Positions 33,001 to 44,107 of a stretch of DNA of 64,000 nt are shown in pieces; the first letter of the stretch is position 1, and each line of letters starts with the position of its first letter. Source of the DNA: Epiperipatus broadwayi (lineage: Eukaryota > Onychophora > Udeonychophora > Euonychophora > Peripatidae); the NCBI GenBank assembly GCA_028023455.1, contig JAQFVV010006273.1, positions 1,738,001-1,802,000 of the forward strand, in the 5' to 3' direction. The translations under genes and the position numbers were made by a program. The notes below the pieces were generated by a model. It saw only the letters and a program-made list of their open reading frames with translations, did no database searches and was not told where the DNA came from.

Positions 33001-36000
33001 TTAGTATGTTAAAGGCTTTAATCTGTGCTGGTGGTTAATCCGCAGATTATTTTAATTGCCATTTTGTATTTACACACATTCCTGCGCTGGTGGTTAATCC
33101 GTGGAATTGTGTGATTATACATATGACTTTATGATAGTGTTTAAATACTGCAAAACGTTAGTATTATTTAATTCTACATGTAGATGAATACATCCACAGG
33201 AATATGTTTGCTTCACAGATATAAGTTGGGCAAAGTATTTTAGTTAATCTGCCAAATCATCTTCTTCATTTGTAAGCATAATTTATCAGTTAGATTGATA
33301 AATGGTAGCAGGACATTCTATTCAAGTACTTCATGATAATTAACTGTTGGTTAATTATTATCTACCGGAGTGTAAGTTTACATTTTCATTTTAATTAATG
33401 ATTACATTATAGCTAAAACATACAAACATCATATTATTTATTATATTATTATAGGTATACAGTAGGGATTTATTGAATCTGGAAATGACGTTCAATATTT
33501 CATAAGTTAATGCTGAATTTAATAATTGTCTCAATGTTCATTATATTAGATTGAAATAAGGTATGATTAGGTTTTTAAATACTGTACCTGTGAGATGTAT
33601 TGAAGAAAGTCTATTGAACCATCATTTAATTATTTTATTTGTTTATTTATGTTTTATTTAAAATATTGAAATTAACTATTTATTGTTCATAAAGTTTGTA
33701 AATAAAAGTTGATTTATAATTAAACTTACTGTGCCGTTGCTATGAGTCATTCATAACATCAGAAATCATAAACTTTGGATAGAGCATACATTATAGAGCA
33801 TACATTGAATTACATATTAGTGTCTACATGATATAAGAATTTATTAATATTTTGAGAAAACATTAAGATGCTTTTCGTCTTTGGTAGTATATGATTGGTA
33901 AGGTACAATAAAATCCCATTTACCTTTTCCATCATTGTGGCTTTGCGTAGTTGATTCTAGTATAAAATACAAATTAATTATTAAACTTGTGAACCGATTT
34001 ATTCAATAATGATATGATTAAATATATTTACTTAACATTTTTAAATTTTCATTCGTCAATACAATAAGAGTCTCAATGATATATTAAATTATAAAAGAAC
34101 CCAATTATTCATGTTTATTAATTGCAAAGCTTTACCTGGACTAGCATCTGTCTTAGAAATCATATAGATGATTTAAAATTTCATAATCTTATGTAATTCC
34201 ACAAATTACGCTATCTTGTACATGGTCGGCCATAGGGTCGCATACCATAAAAATCGCAAATTGAGGTTTAAGGGTGATAAAATTGCACTTATAATTTGTT
34301 TAATATGTTTTATAATAATACTATGATAGGTCTTCGCGGTATACCCTGGCTGCGATCAAATAAATTATAAAAAGTTAGGTTAATTCATTAATTTTGTCTG
34401 TAGTAAATTGCCCCAGATGTTGATTGTGATCTTTTGTGCATAAAATAAATAGTATGATATGCTTTTGGATATAGCTCTTAATAGCTGATAATGTGCAATG
34501 AGAGTTGATCAGTGACCAAGGTTGTAATTCCTAGTGCACTTACGTTACGTAGTTGAGATTACACAATTTACGGTTACAATTTATAGTGCCGCAACAAGTA
34601 CGGCATGATGATGGGTAGTTGGAGGGGTGATGGAAGGTTGGTTACCACCTTTGTGAGCCATCAGGGTGGACGGCTCCGGGGATTTTGGTTACAGCTTTTG
34701 GCGCGCAACGTGGCTGGCTCGAGATGTTTTGGTTACAATATATAAAATTCTAATTTTATTTTATTTCCATACTTGGAAGCATGTCTACAATTTGGAAGGG
34801 TCCATTATAAATGAAAGCAACAAAATGAAGGGAGAAAATTTAAGATAGATAAATTTTTGTTTATGTTGAATAGTGTAGATCAGTGTTCCTTCTGTAGTGA
34901 TTTGACATTTATCATCATCATGACATGGAATGAGGTAAGATCTTTAAGATTATTCCATATTAAGTACATTCATTTACTACAGGGCAGAGTTCATGTTATT
35001 TGTTTGTTGTTATCTAATAATTGTTTATGTTTATTTTTTCAGTATAAATGACAGATTTTCTTGTATGATGTTTTTTTCTATCAACCATAGGGAACCATAC
35101 ATAGGTGAGGGCCCCAAGAAAAATAGAACATCACTAAATTTGAATTGGACAATGAGGCTACTATGGATATACCTGTATAATATTGTAAAATAGCTAGTTA
35201 GCTTTATGGTTGATTTAATAATTTTTTTTTATTTTCATTTGCTTTGTAAATAATTAGAGCCATGTTATGTATTTTTACCATGAGTATAGGTTTGAAGTCA
35301 TGAATATAGTTAATTGTCAATGTAGTAGAAATCCATCCTTGACCCATACAATTATACCACTGTATCTTGTTAAAGAATTTTAAGTTTTTTTTTGTTTTGT
35401 TATTTAATATATGTTGTTAACTTGATTTACATTAAACTGGTCTCTAGTTTATCAAAATCATTTATGCATTCATTCATCAATTGGTAACTGAGTATATATA
35501 TATACACACACATTTCACTCTTATATAATAACACAGTAATATGCTTGGATGAATCTTTAAATCAATTGAAACCTATATAGAAGTGCAGCAGTTGCTATTT
35601 AGTGTAAGTTCACCTCTGAAGAGAGCTGAAGGCAAATTTCTCTCTGAGTTTGAATACTGAGGAATAACAAAGCTCAAAGGAGAGGTGAGATATGGACTAG
35701 CCCAAATTATATCTAAATTCAATGTGTAATCTAAATTCAATGTGTAAACACAGAGCTAGCTAGCTCATTGGAGGTAAATACGATTATAGGTTAGATACTT
35801 CATTGTGTCAGTGATAGCATCCTACTCAAAGATCCTAGTTCTGACCATAGTGAGATACATTCCCCCTTTTTTATGGTGAAAACCCTGGCTTGTTACAATA
35901 AATATATATCACATTCTCCAAAAATATATTTGCTTAATAATATCATGATATTTTGCGTGGATTCAATCAGATATCATTGAGAGGGTGGATCCCATTCAGG

Positions 36001-36412
36001 ACTCTTTCAGAAATACAATATTCATGAATGATCTCTACTATCCAGACATGGTGTGTTAGTATATTATTATAATGCTCCATTAAAATGTCATTTAATTTTT
36101 GGTTATTGTATGAATAGCCTTGCTTCTGCATGGCCTATCACCTGCTTGGTTTTTCAGATTGCACAACTGGGTATTCATTATTGTGATGTGTAAGATCTAC
36201 TTCATGATTGGCTACTCTTTTTTTTTCATTCACTATCAACTTTTTTAAATATTGTATACTTTTCTAATGAATTACTTCAGCATCAGATATGACTTTGAGA
36301 ATGTTAATATCTAAATTGTTTAAATATCCTCTTATTTTTTTTCTTCAGTAAAGTCCAATGTTTTCAACCTGAGAGTCATACACACACAAATCATACAGTG
36401 AGTAATCTAGAT
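30070..36412. other. Long AT-rich stretch, probably intronic or intergenic
   Basis: No family-level gene match. Items noted: an (AT)n tract near 30175; a GC-richer patch at 31709-31832 with coding-like frames on both strands; an imperfect duplication of GCTGGTGGTTAATCCG near 33028 and 33084; a short open frame at 33844-33956 on the minus strand; and a GC-rich patch at 34640-34735. If the ABCC gene continues leftwards this could be its next intron, but NBD2 motifs (Walker A, LSGGQ-like, DEATA) were not found. Confidence 0.4.
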
Positions 36413-36866
36413 CAGTGTTCTTCAACCCTTGGTCCCGGGCCGCGGAACTTTTCTGCAGGTCCACGTGTTAAATGGGCAGTAAAAAGTTTGTAATAATAAA
36501 TAATAAGAGTTTAAACTTTTAATTAATATAGCCAATTTTTATTTATTTTTTTCATTTCATTTTTACCCAATTAAAAAAAAAGAAAACAGAACGAAAACAA
36601 AATCTAATCAATCATTCATAAATTAATTTGTTTTTCTAGTTATCACAGATGTTTATGGGGGGGGGGGGATAGAATTAAAATTTTTATTACTTTTCTAAAA
36701 AAAAATTAAAAAAAGTTTTTTTATTATATAAACTCCATATATATAAAACTTTATCTTATATATTTAACATTGTTGTTTTGATCAGTTATAACAATTATGC
36801 TTATCTTTAAGAAAATTTATCTATAGACTTCTGCTGGTCTGCAAAATCTTATCCTTATTTTTGCTG
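36413..36866 (+). mobile_element. Possible hAT-like miniature element
   Basis: It begins CAGTGTTCTTCAACCCTTGG, a sequence typical of hAT termini, and ends TTTGCTG. It is flanked by (A/G)TCTAGAT on both sides, a 7 of 8 bp match to an 8 bp duplication. The right end matches the left only over CAG, so the terminal inverted repeat is weak. A run of eleven or more G occurs near 36657. Confidence 0.45.
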
Positions 36867-37636
36867 GTCTAGATCTTGCAGTTTTAAAAACAAATTTCTC
36901 TATCTAAAGATCTTTTGAGTGTCAATAAAATGTGTAACACTCTGCAACACATCTCTAGATTTTTGAATGCTTTGTTTTTGATGAATGAATGATAAAGAAA
37001 GGCTGAAAATTGTTATAAACTTTATAAAATTGATGATGAAGACTTCACTTAACATTTAAACTATTTTCCAATTTTTTAATGCAGATGAGTATAAATACAT
37101 TAAATATCAAAAAAAAAAAAAAACAAAGGAAAGATTTACTTATATTTATATATTTTTTTAAATTAACTTTGTAATAAATTTAACTCAAACTACGTTTTTA
37201 GTCAATAGGCATTATTTTTTAGTATTCACCGTTATAATAAATATATCAATAATAAATGCATCTTGGGGGGCATTTGCCTTTTATCGTATCTTTATTTATA
37301 TGAATTTAAAAAGAATGAGGAAGAATGAAGGTTATTTAATATATCTATAAAAATATTACACACGAGAAAGAGAAACGTGAATAAATAACATCATGTGTGT
37401 GTATGTTTAAAATTAAAAAATCAGATATATTAATCTTTAACTGAGGTTTAAAGTTTATATTTGTGCTAGAGATAATGTCTAGTTTAGAAAATGATTAGTA
37501 ATAATCATTATTGTATTTATCTGAAGTGGATGATGTCAAAATTGTGAGTGGAGTGAGTTTGACCATGGTAAATAAAAATGTAACAATTTGTTATAGATTA
37601 TGTATTGGATTTAAATGATTATATTCAAGCACTTAC
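36867..37636 (-). other. Probable ABCC intron, no features
   Basis: AT-rich sequence following the GTAAGT donor of the exon at 37637-37820 on the minus strand. No exon or repeat could be identified. Confidence 0.45.
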
Positions 37637-37820
37637 TTGCAGGGCCGAAGACAAAGCCAAGCCGGTATCCGCGGAATCGATGTCTTTTAAAAAAACTACT
37701 ATAAAGCCCGTTATGATGACTATAATAATAGATATGGCTTCCAATCTTAAAGCCAACCACCTCATTTCAAAATTAAACATAACGAGAGAAACTGAATTTT
37801 TATCTACATCTTTATGGAAT
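37637..37820 (-). CDS. ABCC transporter exon (end of TMD2)
   Basis: This 184 bp exon encodes 61 full codons after completing a split Arg codon with the previous exon. On the minus strand it is preceded by TATATTTTAG and followed by a perfect GTAAGT donor. The product contains MRWLALRLEA, matching the RW(L/F)A(V/L)RL(D/E) signature of ABCC proteins (RWFAVRLDA in ABCC4), then a hydrophobic transmembrane helix, and ends TGLALSSALQ, the counterpart of the VGLALSYALTL segment. It ends in phase 0. The following exon, expected to carry the FQ..VR...E.E...SVER linker into NBD2, was not found in the window. Confidence 0.9.
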
Positions 37821-40310
37821 CTAAAATATATAACAAATTTATGTTAATCAAATTAGATTAATAAATTTTCTAATGTTTCTATAAACTCTTAAGTAAATAA
37901 TTTTGATAAATACTCCTTCTACTCCAACTAATTTACCGAAATTAAGAACTACAGTATATATCTAACAAAACAAAAGCATGCACACTTTTTAAAATGTATT
38001 TGTTAAAGAATAGGTGGAATATATCAGTTTTTAGCTAAAAGATTAAGCATTATTATATTATCATTGGAATTTTATTAACTCAATTTATATTAATGCTTTC
38101 ATTTATACACGCTTGCACTCGCATTATACCTATGTGAGTTAGTTTAATTAATTATTTTTTAATATTGTAACAGCTTTTGTCGAGGGTTCACGTTTACTTC
38201 AATATTATCAATTATTATTATAAGTACAAAAACAAAAATATAAACTGTATTTAAAAAATGCATAAAAAAATTGGATTTAGTAAAAAAAACAAAAACAAGA
38301 TTATATATACGAGAATGTATATTTGTTTTAAAAATTAGAAGTGCTTGTGTCTATATCTCTGTTAACAGATATTTGGTTTAAATACAGAATATTATACCCA
38401 CAAAATCAAATCACTGATATATCTATAATTGAGGGACTGCTGAAAACTCAAATAAATATTTCAATTGGAAGTGAGTCTCAAAATAAAGATTCCTTTGCCT
38501 CTTTTCGGCTAAGAATTTTTGTGAGTTGGTGGACGAGAGTCAAGATTGGATAGTTAGTATGATCTCTAGTTTTGACATGCAAAACTCTGTACTCCCTACT
38601 GACAATCTTTGAACCATGTCTCTACTGGTGTAATAAAGTGAGATTTGTCAAACTTAAACCATCTCTTTGGTTAAAAGTATGAGTTTTTAAATGTATTATA
38701 GGATACTAAACAACTTACTTAATTGAACTTAATTAATTCTACATGTTGGAACTTATTAGAAAAGAAAATTTACTGTAACCCCATGCTGTGCTGTCAATAA
38801 TTGGATTTATTAAATTCTTTAAAACACCTTTCTGGTCCTTTGCTAGGACTTGTATCCTTTTATTTAATCATATGTCAAGTATTCTCTTAAATACTATACT
38901 TGAATTCAATTATTTCTTTAAATCATTCAAGTTTAGAGCTAACATAAGACTTTTTTATTTGCTTCCAAATAGAATAATTTTTAACAATATAATTAATAAA
39001 ATGAATGTACCAATCTCAAGAATCTTTCCTCCAATAACTTTGATTGGAGATTGGAAATAGACATATAATAACACTTTGGAAGAAGAATATCTGGGGATAT
39101 TATATATTACCTCTGGGTAACATACACTAATTACTTTTTCTGTTATGCCATGAAAATAATGTGGGATAGCAATGAACCTGGTCTCTTGTTTTCTATCAGA
39201 TCATGCAACTCAAAAGCTGTCCCTTAAACATGGCTACATTTTCTTTCAAATTCTTTATTCTTTCAATATTTTGGATTTTACTGAAGGCAAAAATCACATA
39301 ATAATTTTTTAAAGATGTCATCTTTTATTTAATTTAAGAAATCTTAATTCAGTTGTTGCTTAAAACAGTGGTGCACAGCCTGTGGGTTATATTCTCTCAA
39401 AGGGTTAAGAAAAATTATTGGTTGTCATGAAAATTTTGAGAAGTTCTCATGTTGGATAATAAGTTTTTAATTAAAAAATAAAAACCTAAATGCCATTAAA
39501 AATACACGAAAACTATTCAACTCATTATTATATGTCTGACCACTTTTAACACTTAACTTTTTTATATTCCAAATCCAATTTGTATAAACAGCACATCATA
39601 ATGGCACTTCACTTATACTGCTCTTATTTCTTTTGTTTGCTCTCACTTTTATTCATGTTAATATCTTTCTAACATTGATATGTGATTATATGTTCTTAAA
39701 TGAACCCATTTTCTAAAACAGGCTAAAAAGTTGTAATTGCAACAAATCAATAGATCTACTAAGAAACAAGTATTATTATATAATTTTTGTTAACATCCAA
39801 TTTTTTCAAAGATCTTATATAAAATCGTATGTACTAAAATATAATATAAAGATACACATTTGTATGTGGTAAAATAACTTTTATTATTACTATCCTTATA
39901 CGCTTATAATAGGATGGTAATAACATGTAATGGGTCATGTAAAATTTTTGTCTGAGTATGGTAATTGCAATGTAAAAAGGTCGCACACCACTCGCTTAGA
40001 ATATACCCATTAATATTGTGTTCAAAACTGCAGTATTTGCTGCCAAAATAATTCATCCACCCATATGAATTTTTATTATAGATTAATTACATAAGAGATT
40101 AAATGATAAAATGCATGCATTTCATTAAGTAAATAAAGAAATATAGCTTGACACAAAGAAAAGCAATATTTTCCTTGCAAAAATTCAGGAAGAGTCAAAA
40201 TGATATATGTATTTTTTGGGCACTTGATTATTCTTCCCCGCTTAGAGTACCATCATTAATATAGTTAATGGAAAAATTTTGAATAGTTTCTCTTTCTCTT
40301 TCCTTTTTTA

Positions 40311-40824
40311 TTTTTGCTTTTCTAATATATAACATATAATAACCACATACCACTTGTTTTTTACTTTAAAGCAAAATATATTTATTAATTTTACAGTTTT
40401 GACTGTTCTTAACAGTCTTCATCAGATCTAGAAAAATTTAAGCATTGTATCAATACAATCATATTTCATACACATATCTATTAAATTGTTACAATTTTAC
40501 CACCTTAATTATTAACATCACTTTATTCATAAAACATACTATTATATAACTTTAAAATCTACTTTAAATTTTTGATTTTCTAATATATAACATATAATAA
40601 CCACATATCACTTGTTTTTCACTTTAAAGCAAAACATATTTATTAATTTTACAGTTTTGACTGTTCCTAACAGTCTTCATCAGATCTAGAAAAATTTAAG
40701 CATTATATCAATACAACCATATTTCATACATATATCTATTAAAATATTACAATTTTACCACCTTAATTATTAACATCACTTTATTCATAAAACTTACTAT
40801 TATATAACTTTAAAATCTACTTTA
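40311..40824 (-). repeat. Tandem 258 bp repeat at the 3' end of the Penelope-like element
   Basis: Two direct copies, 40311-40568 and 40569-40824, are highly similar. Penelope-like elements commonly carry such terminal direct repeats (pseudo-LTRs). Each copy contains, on the element's strand, CTGATGA followed by a 7 bp stem GACTGTT/AACAGTC with a 3-base loop that varies between copies (40419-40425 and 40677-40683 for CTGATGA). Confidence 0.75.
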
Positions 40825-41331
40825 CCCTTCATTTCTATTCTTAGTTATTATCATATTTATATTTATTCACCTTTTTTCTTTTGCCATAATTTTATAAATT
40901 CAATGTAATATTTATGAAATCTTTCTCATATTACTATATTCATATATTTAACCTTATTTTACATATTACTATATTCATAAATTTAACCTTATTTTACATT
41001 TCACCTATTATCTTAATTTTTAATTATCTTATTCCATTCCTTAATTCCATTTTACCCATATTTTATTCCTGCTTCTTCCATTTACTTATTTTTTTATAAA
41101 ATTATTTTAATTCTTATATGTATTTTTATTTTTATTTCTTACCTTATTATCTACTAAAACTTTCTTTCCTCCACCATTTTCTATCCCATCATATACTCTA
41201 ATTTCTTTTTTTATCTATATACAGCTCCCTTTATTATCTATTATACAAACTACTTATTTTATTTCTTATTAGTTTTCACTGTTTATTTTATTTATTTTTA
41301 TACTAAGATAGTTTTTAAACCACTTTCTCTA

Positions 41332-42519
41332 TTAATATTTTGGATTTATCTTCTTTATTAAAATTGCCTCCCTTATTTTTCTATCCCTCTTATCACTTGC
41401 ATAACTTATCATTCTAATATTTTCTTTTTCTAGTTTATGACCTGTCTCCATAAAATGCATATATATTGGTGCTCCTCTATCATATTTATGTTGTTTTAAT
41501 TTAGTATATATTGAATTTTTTATCTCACCTACATATTTATTTGTAATCCCTTTATACTTACATTTTCTACATTCTATCTCATAAACTCCATTTATATATT
41601 TCTTCTCCCCACTTATATACCTATTATCTAAAATATCTATTACATTTTTCTTTCTTTTATTCACTACTTTATATTTAATATCATTTCTAAATTCTTTATT
41701 AATTTTTCTAATAATATTATTAATTCCCCTTACTATACTACTATCATTAACTTTTATTCCTGTGTATTCCTTTTTTTCCCCTTCATCCTTTCCCTCTTTT
41801 TTATATAACGCTATCTTTTTTAATTTTTTTTTTAGTACCTTTTCTGGATATTCATTTTTCTTAAAATCTTTCTTTATTCTATTTATTTCCTTATCATATT
41901 CCTCTCCTTCATAAAAATAATATTTTGCTCTATATACTTTAGAATTTATAGCACTAATCTTATGCTTTATATCCATATTAGAACCCCAATTTACTGCGTT
42001 TGTAATATCCATTTTTCTATACACTTCTGTTTTTACTTCACATATTTTCTCAGAACACTCTTTCTTTATCATTATATCTAGATATGCCAATTTATTATCA
42101 TTTTTACATTCTGTTGTAAAATGTATCTTCTTATCTATTTTATTTATTTTATCTATAAATCTTTTTATTTGCCTCTCACCCCTATTAAATATTAAGAAAA
42201 AATCATCTACATATCTTTTAATTAATATTGGTGCATTCTCATCCCCTATCATTTGATCTTTCATATTTTGCATATATATCTCACTCAATACCCCACTCAA
42301 TGTACCTCCTATTAGCAATCCTTTCTGTTTATAAAACCTTCCATTAAATTCAAAAGTTATGTCTTTACAACATATTTGCATTAAATTCTTTACTATCTCT
42401 ATAGATCTTTCTATTTCCCTTTCCCTATATTCCTTATATTTATTAATTGCCAAATTAATGGCTCTTTCTACATCAATATTTGTATACATGGACACTACAT
42501 CCATCTTTACCATTGTCAA
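41332..42519 (-). CDS. Penelope-like element ORF: reverse transcriptase plus GIY-YIG endonuclease
   Basis: 395 codons are open and the frame continues upstream to an in-frame TGA near 42632, so the N-terminal part is missing. Near the start is VVSMYTNI, an RT palm motif typical of Penelope-like elements. GLLIGGTLSGVLSEIYM follows, and YVDDFF at residues 103-108 is the catalytic aspartate motif. The C-terminus carries a GIY-YIG endonuclease: GVY at 311-313, YVG at 329-331, an (I)RE acid motif near 384-386, and a Cys-x2-Cys with later His residues (C317, C320, H344, H355, H361) as in the zinc-binding variant of this family. The codon bias is extremely AT-rich. The element lies inside an ABCC intron on the same strand. 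The frame is intact from the palm to the stop, so the copy is recent or the family is compositionally constrained. Confidence 0.88.
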   Translation of the reverse strand: MTMVKMDVVSMYTNIDVERAINLAINKYKEYREREIERSIEIVKNLMQICCKDITFEFNGRFYKQKGLLIGGTLSGVLSEIYMQNMKDQMIGDENAPILIKRYVDDFFLIFNRGERQIKRFIDKINKIDKKIHFTTECKNDNKLAYLDIMIKKECSEKICEVKTEVYRKMDITNAVNWGSNMDIKHKISAINSKVYRAKYYFYEGEEYDKEINRIKKDFKKNEYPEKVLKKKLKKIALYKKEGKDEGEKKEYTGIKVNDSSIVRGINNIIRKINKEFRNDIKYKVVNKRKKNVIDILDNRYISGEKKYINGVYEIECRKCKYKGITNKYVGEIKNSIYTKLKQHKYDRGAPIYMHFMETGHKLEKENIRMISYASDKRDRKIREAILIKKINPKY

Positions 42520-42904
42520 TCTATATTTACTATATTCCTTTACTTTTGTCTTAATTGTTTTTACTACTTCTTTATTATTCTTTATATATGTCTTACTTTC
42601 TCTATTTACATATAAATGAAGCCTTCATGCATCCTGACAAAATTTTGACTATCATGGAAGAATGTGATCCCAATGGAGAGTGTATATCTCTTGTATGAAG
42701 GGAAATAGAAAAAGACACAATGTTACAGAATTAGAGGAGAAAAAGAATACAATTCAATTAACGCTTTATAAATTTGTAAACAAAACTCCAGATACTAACC
42801 CTTTTTGATTTTTATTTATATACCTCTACTTTCAAACAATTTCAACTTCCAAATACACATCAGGAATCAATTAAGTTTGTAACTAGGAGATTGCCTGTAT
42901 ATGT

Positions 42905-43439
42905 TGTCTGTCTGTCCATCCATCCATCTGTTCACCCACCCACCCACCTACCTACCCGCCTGCCTGCCCACCTACCTACCTGCCTGCCTGCCCTCCCACC
43001 CACCCGCTCATTTGCTCGCCCACCTACCCACCTCCCTGCCTGTCTGCCCACCTGCCCGCCCATCTATCTATCTACCTACCTACCTATCTACCTCCCTCCC
43101 TCCCTCCCTACCTACCCCTACCTACCTACCTACCTCTCTACCTACCTACCTACCTCCCTCCCTACCTACCTACCTACCTCCCTACCTACCTACCTCCTTC
43201 CCTCCCTTCCTACCTACCTACCTACTTACCTACCTACCCACCTACCCACCCACTCAAACCCACTCACCCACCTACCCACCCACTCAAACCCACTCACCCA
43301 CCTACCCACCCACTCAAACCCACTCACCCACCAACCCAACAACCTACCTACCTACCTACCCACCCACCCACCCACCCGCCCACCCACCTACCTACCTACC
43401 TACCTACCTACCTACCTACCTACCTACCTACCTACCTAC

Positions 43440-43476
<37 letters not shown>

Positions 43477-43482
43477 CATTCG
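42905..43482 (+). repeat. (CTAC)n/(CCAC)n/(CTAT)n simple-repeat array
   Basis: A 580 bp pyrimidine-rich tetranucleotide array grades from CCATC and CCTGC variants through CTAC to CTAT. Between 43230 and 43335 a 30 bp higher-order unit (CACCTACCCACCCACTCAAA plus ten more bases) occurs three times. The long Pro/Thr/Leu/Tyr-rich frames here are artefacts of the repeat. Confidence 0.95.
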
Positions 43483-43824
43483 TCTGTGGTGATGAATGCT
43501 CAATCCGGTCAAGATAAGATGGAATCTGGACTAATTCATTTGTTGAAGGTGAGGTGAGATATAACTGTTTTTTATTTTAAAAAGCAAGTATTTAAATAAA
43601 CAACAACAAAAAATTACTACTGGAACACTTCGAAAAATGTTTTTAAGGTATGAACAAATGATTTGTCATTATTCTTTTTAATGTATTTAATTTCTGTTAA
43701 GGTCCAAATATGTAAAGGTACTTACACATATTGTTAACTAACGTTTATGCATTTAAATTAAAACTAAATTCAATGGCAAATAAAATACATTATTATAATA
43801 CATGCACACATTTATAAAACTTAC

Positions 43825-44107
43825 CTGTTTAGCACAATATCTTCTTTTTCATAGCATCTGATAGATGACAATCCTTCTATGGTTGTTGTAAGATTACTAA
43901 CTACAGGAGACCTGTTTACATTTTCTAATCGTTTTGTATCTCTTATTCCTACTTGAAAAATTTTATCCAGAAACATAGCAATAATAAAAAGAGGTGGGAT
44001 AGCCAGCAAAAAGTATGGAAATGTATATGCAATTAAAACTAATGGATATATGCAGTTTATTAGTCCATGAAGAAAAAAATCTAATAAAATGGGCAATCGA
44101 GTATCCA
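43825..44107 (-). CDS. ABCC transporter exon (middle of TMD2)
   Basis: 283 bp. On the minus strand it follows an acceptor TTTTTAG and ends CTAAACAG before GTAAGT. Its first codon is completed by the G of the previous exon (phase 1) and it ends in phase 2, both matching the neighbours. The product begins DTRLP, the residues that follow FSKDI..V in ABCC5-like proteins. It then has two hydrophobic helices, and KRLENVNRSPVVSNLTTTIE plus GLSSIRCYEKE corresponds to KRLE...[21 protein letters not shown] of ABCC4. This is the cytosolic coupling region and adjacent helices of the second transmembrane domain. Confidence 0.93.

Larger units (their letters stand above)
40311..42632 (-). mobile_element. 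Penelope-like retroelement, 5'-truncated
   Basis: Comprises the 5'-truncated RT/GIY-YIG ORF, about 500 bp of purine-rich 3' UTR (40825-41331) and the duplicated 258 bp terminal unit. No target duplication was established. Confidence 0.8.
37821..43824 (-). other. ABCC intron, phase 2, about 6.0 kb
   Basis: GT-AG intron between the two confirmed exons. From 37821 to 40310 it is AT-rich with no recognisable feature. It then holds the Penelope-like element (40311-42630) and the (CTAC)n array (42905-43482). Confidence 0.85.

Noticed and set aside
37605-37847. 80-codon ORF on the plus strand
   Set aside because: It lies opposite the ABCC exon at 37637-37820, which has matching splice sites, phase and family motifs on the minus strand.
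42359-42619. 86-codon hydrophobic plus-strand ORF
   Set aside because: Antisense of the Penelope-like reverse transcriptase.
42891-43557. Two long Pro/Thr/Leu-rich ORFs of more than 200 codons
   Set aside because: They are overlapping frames of a tetranucleotide (CTAC)n array and have no independent coding evidence.
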